A DNA stretch of 46,372 bases from Ignavibacteriales bacterium UBA6490 (GCA_002435365.1 DJMM01000008.1:1-46372), one strand, 5' to 3'. Shown: positions 7,848 to 17,258, counted from the stretch's first letter. The notes: generated from the letters alone by a model not told the origin. Made by a program: numbers and translations.

Positions 7848-9935
7848 TTGAGATCAGAGTATAACCTTTCCAATCAGAGTCTGAGGGCTTTCTGGAGTGC
7901 TGCCACTCAAAAAAGCATGATAACCGGGTGGATCACCCTGGTTATTATAATCATTTTTACAATCCTGGTATGGTATGAAACAAAACTTGATTCCGAGCGG
8001 AATTCGCGGGAAAAATTCACTACAATTTCACGTGAAGTAAAAAATGCCATAGTTAAAAGGATATCTGATTATGAGCAGATGCTCAAAGGTGCCAGGGGTA
8101 TGTTTGTTGTATCGGATTCAGTCACCAGGGAGGAGTGGAGATCATATGTAAAGCATCTGGAGGTGGAAAGAAATTATCCCGGTATACTGGGAATGGGGTA
8201 TTCGGTAATTGTAACACCCGGATACAAGGCTACCCACGAGAAAAAAGTAAGGGCAGAAGGTTTTCCGGACTACCGGATATGGCCTGATTATAAAAGGGAT
8301 ATTTATACCTCAATCGTATATCTGGAACCTTTCGAAGGAAGAAATTTAAGGGCATTCGGATATGATATGCTCCAGGAACCGGTGAGGCACATGTCAATGA
8401 CCCTTGCTATGGACAGTGCTATAACCACTCTTTCACGCAAGGTAAAATTGGTACAGGAAACAACACATGATATCCAGGCCGGATTTCTTATGTACCTTCC
8501 TCATTATCAGGAAGACAGCGTTATAAATACTGTTGAACAAAGAAGGAATGCACTCATCGGATTTGTATATAGTCCGTTCAGGATGAATGATCTTATGAAC
8601 GGAATATTGAGTGAAACTTTTAAGGATATTAACCTTGAAATATATTCGGAGGAAATTAACAGAAATTCACTGATGTATGTAAGCAGTCCTTTATTCCTGA
8701 GCCTTAGCGGAAATTATAATCCTGTATTCAGTGCAGATGATGACCTGAATTTTAACGGTGTTACCTGGAAAATAAGGTTTTCAACACTTCCATCTTTCGA
8801 ACAACAGGTAAAGGATAATACTCCGACATTGATCTTATTAAGCGGATTTCTGACCAGTGCGCTAATCTTTATACTTCTGGTGTCACTTACCGTAAACAGG
8901 CAGATCTTCAGGGAATTGAATCAGCTTATTGAATCGACAGGCGAAGGCATCTATGGACTGGACCTTAAGGGAAGATGTACTTTTATAAACACGGCTGCAT
9001 GTAAAATGCTGGGCCGGTCGCCGGAAGAATTTTATAATAAGCACATGCATAGCATGATTCATTACCAGCATAAGGATAAAACACCTTACCGGCTTGATGA
9101 ATGCCCCATCCAGGAAGGAATCGAAAAGGCAAAGATTCTAAGGGTTGATGATGAAGTTTTCTGGAGAGCTGACGGCAACAGTTTTCCGGTGGAGTATATT
9201 ACCAGCCCCGTTATCGTTAATAACAAAGTGATTGGAACAGTTGTTAATTTTAGCGATATAACATCCCGGAAAGAAACTTTTGAAAAACTTTCGAACTCAC
9301 TCCAGGAAAAAGTTATTCTGCTCAAGGAAGTTCACCACCGTGTAAAGAACAATCTTCAGATCATCTCGAGCCTGCTTAATCTCCAGTCGTATTATATCAA
9401 GGAGGAAGGCTCGCATGAAATTTTCAAGGAAAGCCAGAACCGCATACGGTCTATGGCGCTGATCCATGAGAAGCTGTACCAGACCAGCAATATGTCACGC
9501 CTGAATTTTGCAGAGTATGTGCAGGAACTGGTAATGAACCTGCTGCATTCGTATGACACATCTGGCAAGGTTAATTTCAAAATTGATATTGAGGATGTAC
9601 TGCTTAATATCGATACAGCAATTACTCTGGGACTTTCAATAAACGAGATCGTATCTAATTCCCTGAAGCATGCATTTCCTGGAAACAAACAGGGGGAAAT
9701 TATTGTGAGCCTGAAAGCAGCGGATCTGGATAACTTTGTTTTAACTATCGGCGATAATGGCGTGGGAATGCCTGAGTCTATTGACTACCGGAATACTACC
9801 TCGCTTGGGCTGCAGCTTGTAAATACTTTGATTGAACAGATAAATGGTTCCCTAGAACTCAATATAAACAAGGGTACCACATTCATAATTAAATTTTCTG
9901 CACCTTCCGAAAAAGAGGAAATCAGTTTTACTTAA
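7848..9935 (+). CDS. CHASE-PAS hybrid-less sensor histidine kinase (HisKA_2 type)
   Basis: The 695-residue membrane sensor kinase starts at TTG 7848 behind a strong GGGGCGAGG ribosome-binding site. Transmembrane helix 1 is at about 25-43. A periplasmic CHASE domain spans about 60-300, with the typical stretch GARGMFVVSDSVTREEW and PGILGMGYSV. Helix 2 is at about 327-348. A PAS domain spans about 355-470. The HisKA_2 dimerisation/phosphoacceptor box EVHHRVKNNLQ has the likely phospho-His at H497. An HK-type ATPase with NEIVSNSLKHAF and DNGVGMP motifs completes the protein. CHASE domains bind small extracellular ligands. No receiver gene is adjacent; the transporter follows 10 bp downstream, so the two are probably co-transcribed. 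Confidence 0.93.
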   Translation: MRSEYNLSNQSLRAFWSAATQKSMITGWITLVIIIIFTILVWYETKLDSERNSREKFTTISREVKNAIVKRISDYEQMLKGARGMFVVSDSVTREEWRSYVKHLEVERNYPGILGMGYSVIVTPGYKATHEKKVRAEGFPDYRIWPDYKRDIYTSIVYLEPFEGRNLRAFGYDMLQEPVRHMSMTLAMDSAITTLSRKVKLVQETTHDIQAGFLMYLPHYQEDSVINTVEQRRNALIGFVYSPFRMNDLMNGILSETFKDINLEIYSEEINRNSLMYVSSPLFLSLSGNYNPVFSADDDLNFNGVTWKIRFSTLPSFEQQVKDNTPTLILLSGFLTSALIFILLVSLTVNRQIFRELNQLIESTGEGIYGLDLKGRCTFINTAACKMLGRSPEEFYNKHMHSMIHYQHKDKTPYRLDECPIQEGIEKAKILRVDDEVFWRADGNSFPVEYITSPVIVNNKVIGTVVNFSDITSRKETFEKLSNSLQEKVILLKEVHHRVKNNLQIISSLLNLQSYYIKEEGSHEIFKESQNRIRSMALIHEKLYQTSNMSRLNFAEYVQELVMNLLHSYDTSGKVNFKIDIEDVLLNIDTAITLGLSINEIVSNSLKHAFPGNKQGEIIVSLKAADLDNFVLTIGDNGVGMPESIDYRNTTSLGLQLVNTLIEQINGSLELNINKGTTFIIKFSAPSEKEEISFT

Positions 9936-9945
9936 TAAGGATAAT

Positions 9946-11244
9946 ATGAAAGCAAATTCAACCGACAGGAAAGGAACCTTCAGTTCCTTCCCTAAAAATT
10001 ACTGGACTGTAATCGTTATGGAGTTCTTCGAAAGAGGATCGTACTATGGTGTAATGTCAGTTCTGTCTGTTTACCTTGTTCTTAATACCTCCGAAGGAGG
10101 GCTCGGATTCAGCAAAGAAAGCGTGGGACTTATTAAAAGCATAATAACACCGCTGCTTTATTTCCTTCCGATTTTGTCAGGTGCCATTGCCGAGAGGTTC
10201 GGGTACAGGATTACACTAACCTTTGCGTTTGTGGTAATGAGCTCAGGGTATTTTCTCACAAGTCTCTTCAGTGCCTATGTGCCTGTATTAATGAGCCTCC
10301 TGCTGATGGTGCTGGGTGCCGGAACCTTTAAACCGATAATATCGGGTACCATTGCCAGAAGTACTGATGAATCAAATTCAACTCTCGGCTTTGGGATTTT
10401 TTACTGGACTATAAATCTTGGTGCCTTTATTTTCCCGCTGCTTCTTGTACCCTTTTTGAAAACAATAGGATGGAATTATATCTTTATTATGGCATCGATC
10501 GGAACCGGCTGGCTTCTTTTCCTTAACCTTTTTGTGTATAAGGAACCGGATAAACCCGCAAGCAGCAAAACCATCCTGCAGGTGCTTAAAGGAGCAGTAA
10601 TGGTTCTGCTCGACTTCAGGTTCATTCTGATGATAGTAATTTATTCAGGCTTCTGGATATTGTATTTTCAGATGTTCGATACTGTCCTTTGGTATCTTAC
10701 AGAACATATCGATATGAGTCCGGTGAATTCTGCCGTCAATGCAGTATTCGGATTATTTGTTTCCCAACCTAACTGGCAGTTTGACGCCGAACATGTAACT
10801 GTAATAAATGCAGGTACTATTATCCTTCTGCAGATATTCATTTCCAATATTGTAAAAAAGAAAAAAGCGCTGCCTACAATGATTACCGGCATTGCGCTTG
10901 GATCAATAGGAATGGGTATACTTGCCATATCCACTCACGCCTGGGTTTTTATGGCTGGCATAATTATTTTTTCAATCGGTGAGATGACTGCACATCCAAA
11001 ATATATAAGCTATATCGGACTTATAGCACCGGAGGATAAAAAAGCATTGTACCTCGGTTACTCGTTTTTATATGGTGTGCTGGGAAGCGGCATCGGTGGA
11101 GTTTTGGGTGCTAACCTTTACGTGCATTTTGTGGATAAACTAAATGATCCTTCAATGCTCTGGTTTATATTCAGCCTTATTGGTGTTGGAACTATAATCG
11201 GACTCCTGCTTTACAACAGGTTCCTTGCACCTAAAAAATACTGA
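9946..11244 (+). CDS. POT/PTR-family peptide transporter (MFS)
   Basis: The 432-residue polytopic protein has about 12 hydrophobic helices. Helix 1 carries EFFERGSYYG, a variant of the ExxERFxYYG proton/peptide-coupling motif of proton-dependent oligopeptide transporters. Here Gly replaces the usual Phe after ERx. The protein is shorter than typical bacterial POTs (about 490 residues), consistent with 12 rather than 14 helices. It probably imports di- or tripeptides, or a related solute, by proton symport across the inner membrane. The start is 10 bp after the CHASE kinase stop with an AAGGATA ribosome-binding site. A hairpin region (11262-11312) follows the stop. Confidence 0.85.
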   Translation: MKANSTDRKGTFSSFPKNYWTVIVMEFFERGSYYGVMSVLSVYLVLNTSEGGLGFSKESVGLIKSIITPLLYFLPILSGAIAERFGYRITLTFAFVVMSSGYFLTSLFSAYVPVLMSLLLMVLGAGTFKPIISGTIARSTDESNSTLGFGIFYWTINLGAFIFPLLLVPFLKTIGWNYIFIMASIGTGWLLFLNLFVYKEPDKPASSKTILQVLKGAVMVLLDFRFILMIVIYSGFWILYFQMFDTVLWYLTEHIDMSPVNSAVNAVFGLFVSQPNWQFDAEHVTVINAGTIILLQIFISNIVKKKKALPTMITGIALGSIGMGILAISTHAWVFMAGIIIFSIGEMTAHPKYISYIGLIAPEDKKALYLGYSFLYGVLGSGIGGVLGANLYVHFVDKLNDPSMLWFIFSLIGVGTIIGLLLYNRFLAPKKY

Positions 11245-11261
11245 TATAAATTAGTGCTGAT

Positions 11262-11312
11262 GGTGCAGGACCCGGTTTTTTCGAATCCTGCACCGCAGCT
11301 TGTAAAAGCTGC
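11262..11312 (+). terminator. Two adjacent hairpins after the transporter gene
   Basis: GGTGCAGGA (11262-11270) pairs with TCCTGCACC (11286-11294) around a 15-nt loop. Directly after it, GCAGCTT (11295-11301) pairs with AAGCTGC (11306-11312) around GTAA, followed by TTTGGCTTCTT. The second hairpin has a weak T-rich tail, so it may act as an intrinsic terminator. The first could be an additional RNA-stabilising stem. Confidence 0.5.
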
Positions 11313-11321
11313 TTTGGCTTC

Positions 11322-11353
11322 TTGATTGTGACTTTTTGTTTTTTATAACTTTG
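11322..11353 (+). promoter_or_regulatory. Promoter of the EVE-domain gene
   Basis: TAACTTTG at 11346-11353 matches the TAnnTTTG -7 element, with TTG at 11322-11324 and a 21-bp spacer as a plausible -33 element. The ATG of the next gene is at 11380. Confidence 0.55.
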
Positions 11354-11379
11354 CTTTTAATTATTTATTCAATAAAAAA

Positions 11380-11850
11380 ATGACAGGAAGATTCTGGCTT
11401 TTTAAAACCGATCCCGAAGACTTCTCTCTTGATGATTTAAAAAAATCTGCTGCTCAAACAACCGGCTGGAGCGGCGTAAGGAATTACCAGGCCAGAAATT
11501 TTCTCAGAGATGAAATAAAGACTGGTGATGAGGTGTTTTTCTACCACAGCAGTTCTGATTCCCCTTCTGTAGTTGCGGTGTGCGAGATAGTTAAAGAGGG
11601 ATATGCCGATGAGACGCAATTCATTAAAACAGACCTGCATTTCGATCCCAAAGCAAAACCTGAAAATCCCGTTTGGTTCCAGGTGGATATCAAGCTTATA
11701 AAAGAACTGGATAATCCTGTTTCACTGCAAAAAATGAAAGAGAATAAAAAACTTAAGGATCTGCTGCTTCTGAAGCGCGGTAATCGGCTGTCTGTTATGC
11801 CGATAAACGAAAACGAGAGAAATGAAATTTTATTAATGTCTGAATCCTGA
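11380..11850 (+). CDS. EVE-domain protein (THYN1-like)
   Basis: The 156-residue protein matches the EVE/PUA-like family. The N-terminus FWLFKTDPEDFSLDDL, the GWSGVRNYQARNFLRDEIKTGDEVFFYHS stretch at about 29-60 and VVAVCEIVKEGY are characteristic. EVE domains have a deep pocket that binds modified bases in DNA or RNA, and family members occur as housekeeping proteins and in restriction-like defence systems. No restriction or methylation gene lies nearby, so a general RNA or DNA modification role is more likely. It has its own promoter element and is separated from the transporter by hairpins. The aconitase gene follows after 87 bp. Confidence 0.9.
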   Translation: MTGRFWLFKTDPEDFSLDDLKKSAAQTTGWSGVRNYQARNFLRDEIKTGDEVFFYHSSSDSPSVVAVCEIVKEGYADETQFIKTDLHFDPKAKPENPVWFQVDIKLIKELDNPVSLQKMKENKKLKDLLLLKRGNRLSVMPINENERNEILLMSES

Positions 11851-11937
11851 ATACTGCTTAGAAAATAAACATAATATTTTATGAATTATTTAAGTGTTTT
11901 GTTATTTTTATAAAAAAAATTTGAAGAGGAAACCTCA

Positions 11938-14208
11938 ATGGCTGCAAATATCGATATGATTAATAAATTATACTTCGGCTACAGGGAAAAGCTTGATCAT
12001 GTTAGGAATGTTGTTAACCGTCCCCTGACTTATGCAGAGAAAATATTGTATACCCATCTCTGGGCAAAACCGGAACGTGAGCTTTCCGGCGGCAGGGATT
12101 ATGCTGAATTGGCACCTGACCGGGTGGCAATGCAGGACGCCACAGCACAAATGGCCCTTCTGCAGTTTATGTCTGCCGGTAAAAAAACTACCGAGGTTCC
12201 CTCCACTGTTCATTGTGATCATCTTATACAGGCACAGGTGGGGGCTGAAGACGATCTATTGAGAGCAAGGGATGAGAATAAAGAAGTTTATGAATTCCTC
12301 GAAAGTATTTCGCGCAAATACGGAATCGGATTCTGGAAACCGGGCGCCGGTATTATTCACCAGGTTGTGCTGGAGAATTATGCCTTCCCGGGAGGAATGA
12401 TGATAGGTACGGATTCCCACACGCCGAATGCCGGGGGATTGGGAATGATTGCAATTGGCGTAGGCGGCGCAGATGCAGTGGATGTTATGTCCGGAATTCC
12501 GTGGGAATTGAAATGGCCCAAGGTAATCGGTGTTAAACTTACCGGTAAAATGAACGGGTGGACATCCGCTAAGGATGTTATACTTAAACTTGCCGGGATT
12601 CTAACCGTTAAAGGCGGAACCGGTGCAATTGTTGAATATTTCGGGGAAGGAACTACATCAATAAGCGCAACAGGTAAAGGAACTATCTGTAATATGGGAG
12701 CGGAGATCGGCGCTACTACTTCAGTATTCCCGTTTGATGAAAAGATGGCTGCATACCTTAGAATTACAGACAGAGCTGATGTTACAGCCCTGGCAGAGGG
12801 ACTCGCTGATGAGCTGACGGCTGATAAAGAAGTGCTGCAGAATCCCGCAAAATATTATTCGCAGGTAATTGAAATTGACCTATCTGCACTTGAACCTCAT
12901 TTAAACGGACCTTTTACGCCGGATAAAGCATTTCCGATTTCTGCAATGAAAGATGCTGTAAAAAAATATGGCTACCCTGATGATATTAAAGTTGCACTTA
13001 TCGGAAGCTGCACGAATTCCAGTTATGAAGATATTGACCGGGCTGCCTCAATTGCAAGACAGGCCATGAACAAAGGCTTAAAAACAAAATCCCAGTTTAC
13101 AATTACTCCTGGTTCCGAACAGGTGAGGGCTACAATTGAACGGGACGGCCAGCTTGATACTTTGACAAAATTCGGTGGTTTAATACTTGCGAATGCCTGC
13201 GGACCATGTATCGGTATGTGGAAAAGAATGGATATCAAGACCGGTGAGAAAAATACAATTGTTACATCTTTTAACAGGAATTTTGCAAAAAGGAATGACG
13301 GAAATCCGGAAACCCTTGCCTTCGTAGCTAGTCCCGAACTTACTACTGCACTCGCTGCTGCAGGTAAACTGACTTTCAATCCCTTGACCGATGAGCTTGA
13401 AAACGGGAAAGGTGAAAAAGTTAAGCTTGATCCGCCGGTGGGAGAAGAGCTTCCCCCCAAAGGTTTTCTCTCTGATGAAAACGGATTTATTCCCCCTGCT
13501 GCAGACGGCAGCAGCGTTGAAGTGAAAGTAAAACCCGACAGCGAGAGACTTCAGCTTCTTGAACCTTTTGCTGCATGGGATGGGCAGGATCTTTCAGATC
13601 TTAAGCTCCTGCTGAAAGCAAAAGGGAAATGCACCACCGATCATATCTCGATGGCGGGACCATGGTTGAGGTTCAGGGGCCACCTTGATAACATATCGAA
13701 CAATATGTTTATCGGTGCAATCAATGCTTTTACTGATGAACCCGGAAAAGTTAAGAATACATTTACAGGCGAGTATAAAAGCGTTCCTGAAGTTGCCAGG
13801 GATTACAAAGCCAGGGGAGTGAACTGGGTGGTTGTCGGAGATGAAAACTACGGCGAAGGATCAAGCAGAGAACATGCTGCAATGGAACCGCGCTTCCTTG
13901 GCGGAAGAGCTATTATTGTAAAAAGCTTCGCCAGGATACACGAAACAAATCTAAAAAAACAGGGTATGCTGCCCCTTACCTTCAGCAATCCCGCGGATTA
14001 TGATAAATTAAGAGAAGATGATACTGTGAAAGTAACGGGACTTAAAAATTTTGCTCCCGAATCACAGCTTAAGCTTATAATTAAACATAAGGATGGAAGT
14101 ACAGAGGAAGCTTTAGTAAATCATACAATGAACGAGCAGCAGATAAGATGGTTTAAAGCAGGCAGCGCACTTAACCTGATAGCGGAATCGGAAAAGAAAA
14201 AAGGCTGA
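11938..14208 (+). CDS. acn: Aconitate hydratase, mitochondrial type
   Basis: Aconitase interconverts citrate and isocitrate in the TCA cycle. The 756-residue length matches the mitochondrial-type subfamily rather than the roughly 890-residue AcnA. The 4Fe-4S ligands are C358 in GSCTNSSYED and C421/C424 in NACGPCIGMW; this numbering matches the mammalian enzyme as I know it. Other signature segments are GTDSHTPNAGGLGM and GEGSSREHAAMEPRFLGGRA in the swivelling C-terminal domain. The ATG at 11938 is preceded by GAAGAGG. The gene is followed by a strong terminator at 14260-14290 and looks monocistronic. Confidence 0.97.
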   Translation: MAANIDMINKLYFGYREKLDHVRNVVNRPLTYAEKILYTHLWAKPERELSGGRDYAELAPDRVAMQDATAQMALLQFMSAGKKTTEVPSTVHCDHLIQAQVGAEDDLLRARDENKEVYEFLESISRKYGIGFWKPGAGIIHQVVLENYAFPGGMMIGTDSHTPNAGGLGMIAIGVGGADAVDVMSGIPWELKWPKVIGVKLTGKMNGWTSAKDVILKLAGILTVKGGTGAIVEYFGEGTTSISATGKGTICNMGAEIGATTSVFPFDEKMAAYLRITDRADVTALAEGLADELTADKEVLQNPAKYYSQVIEIDLSALEPHLNGPFTPDKAFPISAMKDAVKKYGYPDDIKVALIGSCTNSSYEDIDRAASIARQAMNKGLKTKSQFTITPGSEQVRATIERDGQLDTLTKFGGLILANACGPCIGMWKRMDIKTGEKNTIVTSFNRNFAKRNDGNPETLAFVASPELTTALAAAGKLTFNPLTDELENGKGEKVKLDPPVGEELPPKGFLSDENGFIPPAADGSSVEVKVKPDSERLQLLEPFAAWDGQDLSDLKLLLKAKGKCTTDHISMAGPWLRFRGHLDNISNNMFIGAINAFTDEPGKVKNTFTGEYKSVPEVARDYKARGVNWVVVGDENYGEGSSREHAAMEPRFLGGRAIIVKSFARIHETNLKKQGMLPLTFSNPADYDKLREDDTVKVTGLKNFAPESQLKLIIKHKDGSTEEALVNHTMNEQQIRWFKAGSALNLIAESEKKKG

Positions 14209-14259
14209 CAGCGCAATTTCGGTATATCAGCTGAGTTTCTGAGTTATGAACTCACCCTA

Positions 14260-14290
14260 AAATCCCTCAGAAAAAGAGGGATTTTTTTAT
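14260..14290 (+). terminator. Intrinsic terminator of the aconitase gene
   Basis: AAATCCCTC (14260-14268) pairs with GAGGGATTT (14276-14284) around a 7-nt loop. The stem runs into TTTTATTT, giving a T-rich tail. It starts about 50 bp after the aconitase stop. Confidence 0.85.
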
Positions 14291-14487
14291 TTCAGGAAAA
14301 CGTGAAGTGAAGATATGAACTGAGCTTGCCAGAACTACGATTCACAGGATTTACAGGAATCCGGTGGCTGAGTGATCCCCCTTTGGGGAACACTCAATAA
14401 CCGGGTTTTTCAATCATCCGATCAGTCATTCATTCAGTCTTTGTATAAATAACAGATGCTATTTCGATTAAGCCGGTCTTTAAATCC

Positions 14488-14580
14488 GGCATTCCTCGCC
14501 CCATCTTCCGTCACTAGGCAGGCATTCAGGCGAGGATTGACGGAAGAATCCCGGAGGATCCCCGGCTCAATCCCGGAGGA
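14488..14580. repeat. Interleaved inverted repeats with 12-bp direct repeats
   Basis: TCCTCGCC (14493-14500) pairs with GGCGAGGA (14529-14536). TCTTCCGTCA (14504-14513) pairs with TGACGGAAGA (14538-14547). The order A-B-A'-B' means the arms interleave rather than nest. GGCATTC occurs at 14488 and 14521. AATCCCGGAGGA occurs at 14547-14558 and again at 14569-14580, a 22-bp period. The element is GC-richer than its surroundings. It could be a dispersed repeat, a small mobile-element remnant, or a structured RNA. Confidence 0.6.
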
Positions 14581-14891
14581 CCACCTCAATAAGAACCTGA
14601 CCAATATCCACATGGATTCAGCAATTATTGACTTTCGTTTATTATTGTGAAAGAATCATTATCTCACCTGATAAGTCGCATTAATTATGAATGACCCCAA
14701 AATTCATCTTTCATTGGGAGAATTATGGAAGAGAAAATCCTGATGACTCTGCTTTTGTTATCTGCTGTCCTATTGTAAATATTTATTTAATAACAGAAAC
14801 TTTATGGTAAAAAAAACCGATCGGATATTTATAAACACTGTATAAATTGATTAACTTTTATGCAGGAAAAAATTTCTTTAAAGGTCCGGAA

Positions 14892-16016
14892 ATGAGAATT
14901 GATAAAGTTGAACTCCGACATACTAAAATGGAACTACTTACGCCATTTGAAACATCATTAGGTGTAGAAAGTTATGAAGAACATATCATTGTAAGAGTAG
15001 ACAGCGATGGACTTACCGGATGGGGTGAGTGTGTTGTGGAGCCAACCCCTGCATATTCTCCCGAGACCGTTAAAACTGCATGGCATATTCTCAGTGATTT
15101 TTTAATCCCGGCTGTTTTAAATAATAATATTTCCGAAGCAAAGGATTACATTGGTCACATATCCTGGATTCGTGGTCATAGAATGGCCAAAGCAGGTCTG
15201 GAAGCGGCTCTATGGGATCTGTCTGCAAAATCAAAAGGTATTAGTCTATCAAAATTACTGGGAGGTGTACAGCAAAAAATTGTTGTTGGTGTCAGTGTCG
15301 GGATGCAGGATGATGTCAATTCTCTGCTTAAGGAAATAAGCGGATTTATAGATGATGGCTACAGAAGAATCAAATTAAAAATATCACCAGGAAAAGATCT
15401 GCAGTATATCAAAGCAGTCAGAAAAGAATTTCCCGATATTTTATTTCAGGTTGATGCAAACTCCGCTTACGAACTGAAGCATATTGATATCTTCAGGCAA
15501 ATGGAGGATTATAACCTGCTTTTAATTGAACAGCCGCTGGGATGTGAAGATATCTATGCCCATTCCAGGCTTCAGCGTGAATTGAAAACTCCGATCTGCC
15601 TTGATGAAAGTATCCGCTCTGCTGAGGATGCAAAAGCAGCCGTGGAATTGGGAAGCTGTAAAAATATTAATATCAAACCGGGAAGGGTAGGAGGGTATAC
15701 GGAATCAATAGCAATACACGATTACTGTGCTGCAGAAAATATTCCGGTATGGCATGGCGGCATGGATGAATCAGGGATTGGCAGAGCCGGCAACATTGCA
15801 TTGGCCTCATTGCCTGATTTTATTTTACCGGCCGATATTTCCGCAAGCAGGAGATATTACAGGAAAGATATAGCGGAACCACTATTTGAACTAAATAAAG
15901 ACGGAACTATCGATGTACCAGTAAAACCCGGCATTGGTGTGGAAGTGGATATTAAACAACTGGATACAGTAACTGTCTTTAAAGATGAGTTTAAGAATCC
16001 CAAAAGGAATTTATAA
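14892..16016 (+). CDS. N-acylamino-acid racemase / o-succinylbenzoate synthase-like enzyme (enolase superfamily)
   Basis: The 374-residue enzyme belongs to the MLE subgroup of the enolase superfamily. Catalytic residues are visible: K161 and K163 in IKLKISPG, metal ligands D188 (VDAN), E213 (IEQP) and D238 (LDES), and K262 (NIKPG). The C-terminal segment GGMDESGIGRAGNIALASLP followed by LPADISASRRYY is typical of the OSBS/NSAR family rather than dipeptide epimerases, which carry a DxD motif. I chose the ATG at 14892 (AAGG upstream) over the in-frame TTG at 14847. No other menaquinone gene is nearby, so a racemase role on N-acylamino acids fits better than menaquinone synthesis. It converges on the lysine-dehydrogenase-like gene. 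Confidence 0.85.
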   Translation: MRIDKVELRHTKMELLTPFETSLGVESYEEHIIVRVDSDGLTGWGECVVEPTPAYSPETVKTAWHILSDFLIPAVLNNNISEAKDYIGHISWIRGHRMAKAGLEAALWDLSAKSKGISLSKLLGGVQQKIVVGVSVGMQDDVNSLLKEISGFIDDGYRRIKLKISPGKDLQYIKAVRKEFPDILFQVDANSAYELKHIDIFRQMEDYNLLLIEQPLGCEDIYAHSRLQRELKTPICLDESIRSAEDAKAAVELGSCKNINIKPGRVGGYTESIAIHDYCAAENIPVWHGGMDESGIGRAGNIALASLPDFILPADISASRRYYRKDIAEPLFELNKDGTIDVPVKPGIGVEVDIKQLDTVTVFKDEFKNPKRNL

Positions 16017-16118
16017 TCCTGAATTGCCTAAAAATTCCCGTTTCAATAAGTAAATGCTGTCGATTGTGATATTAGCTTCCCACTTAACGATCCGGATTAA
16101 CAAATAACGGTAATGCAG

Positions 16119-17258
16119 TTAAAGATATTCAATTTTCTCCTGGTAAAAAATTCCCCTTGCTTCCAGTTTTTTCAATACAAATTCAACGCATTCAGCATTC
16201 TGACCTATAAACTCCGGCGGGCAGATTCCTTTTTTGTTAAATTTATTTTCAGCCAGTAATCTTATAACTGCGGTAGCAGTATACCCGGTCGTTCTTGCCA
16301 TCGAATGAACTCTTGATTTTACATCAAATTGATCATGCAGGCTATAGGTGTAACGGGTTTTTTTATTATCCAGACTGCCTTCAATAATTATTCTCATCAC
16401 AGTAAAATCCAGATCTCCATCCTTTAACTCCCACAAAGGGAATAAAAGCTTCGAGGTAAAATCAAGTGGTCTTATTAAAGTGCCGTTTATTTCAATTTCA
16501 TCTTTGCTGAAAAAGCCGGTTTCGCGAAGCTGCAGCATTTTTTCAATATGGCCGGGAAACCTGAGAGTTTTTTCTTTCATATTAGGCACCTTTAAGGTCT
16601 GGGCAAGTGTCCGCAGCCCGTCGCTGTTAAAAGCTTCAAGTGTACCAATCCCGGGAAAATCGATAAATTCAGGATCAGAGAGTGCAGGTCGAATGATTAA
16701 CCTGCCGTCTTCCACATATCTGGCAGGACGGGTATATTCTTCAATGACATCTGCCGGTGAAAATCCGGCTTTATATTCATAAGGCCAGTCTCTTACTATC
16801 GGCAGTCCTCCCACGTAAATCAGTATTGTTTCTGTGCTGTCAAGAATGTTATTTACATAACCGGTAAGTATATTGCTCATTCCCGGTGCTACCCCGCAAT
16901 CCACTACAGCAGTGAGATTATTTTTCTTTGCAAGCTCGTCAAGGTCAAAAGGGTTTTCAGAAAAGAAAGCAATATCAACAACATTTTTTCCGGCTTTAAT
17001 AATTTCCTTCAGCGTGTCGTAACCCATGAAACTGGGAACTGCACTTAAAATAATATCATAGTCTCTTAATAGGGAATGTAATTCTTTATGATCAGAGAAG
17101 TCCATTTGAATTTTCCGGATGGAAAAAGAGTCGGGGATTTTATCGAGATTATTTTTATTTATATCTGCAACTGCAACCTGGAAATCCATGTCATTTGCCA
17201 GATCAATCGCCATTGGACGGCCAATATGGCCTGCTCCTAAAACCAGTATATTCATCAT
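16119..17258 (-). CDS. Lysine 6-dehydrogenase-like oxidoreductase (saccharopine dehydrogenase family)
   Basis: The 379-residue protein begins with a Rossmann dinucleotide fold (VLGAGHIGRPMA). It carries the segment VVDCGVAPGMSNILTGY at about 117-133 and then IYVGGLP, FPGIGTLEAFNSDGLRTL and RFPGHIEKM. I recognise this order of motifs from Geobacillus-type lysine 6-dehydrogenase, which oxidises the epsilon-amino group of L-lysine with NAD+ to give allysine, which cyclises. Related saccharopine and carboxynorspermidine dehydrogenases cannot be excluded. GGAG lies before ATGATG, so the second ATG (17255) is equally likely as the start. It ends the minus-strand cluster and is 174 bp from the M14 gene, so it may have its own promoter. 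Confidence 0.8.
   Translation of the reverse strand: MMNILVLGAGHIGRPMAIDLANDMDFQVAVADINKNNLDKIPDSFSIRKIQMDFSDHKELHSLLRDYDIILSAVPSFMGYDTLKEIIKAGKNVVDIAFFSENPFDLDELAKKNNLTAVVDCGVAPGMSNILTGYVNNILDSTETILIYVGGLPIVRDWPYEYKAGFSPADVIEEYTRPARYVEDGRLIIRPALSDPEFIDFPGIGTLEAFNSDGLRTLAQTLKVPNMKEKTLRFPGHIEKMLQLRETGFFSKDEIEINGTLIRPLDFTSKLLFPLWELKDGDLDFTVMRIIIEGSLDNKKTRYTYSLHDQFDVKSRVHSMARTTGYTATAVIRLLAENKFNKKGICPPEFIGQNAECVEFVLKKLEARGIFYQEKIEYL

Larger units (their letters stand above)
14209..14891. other. Long non-coding stretch at the edge of the catabolic locus
   Basis: This 683-bp gap holds the aconitase terminator and the interleaved inverted repeats at 14488-14580. It also contains a GATTCACAGGATTTACAGGA stretch near 14339-14358 and a clustered ATCA/ATTCA-rich segment near 14410-14445. 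A 64-codon ORF (14456-14650) runs through the repeats and is rejected. The last 200 bp before the racemase gene are AT-rich and could hold its promoter, but I see no convincing element. Confidence 0.5.

Noticed and set aside
11262..11294. TTCGAATCC segment resembling a tRNA T-arm and acceptor end
   Set aside because: No anticodon or D-arm can be built upstream; the sequence is explained by the GGTGCAGGA/TCCTGCACC hairpin.
13023..13460. 145-codon antisense ORF inside aconitase
   Set aside because: It is a shadow of a strongly conserved gene, with no ribosome-binding site or domain.
14456..14650. 64-codon plus-strand ORF in the non-coding stretch
   Set aside because: It runs through the interleaved inverted repeats and has a composition unlike the neighbouring proteins.
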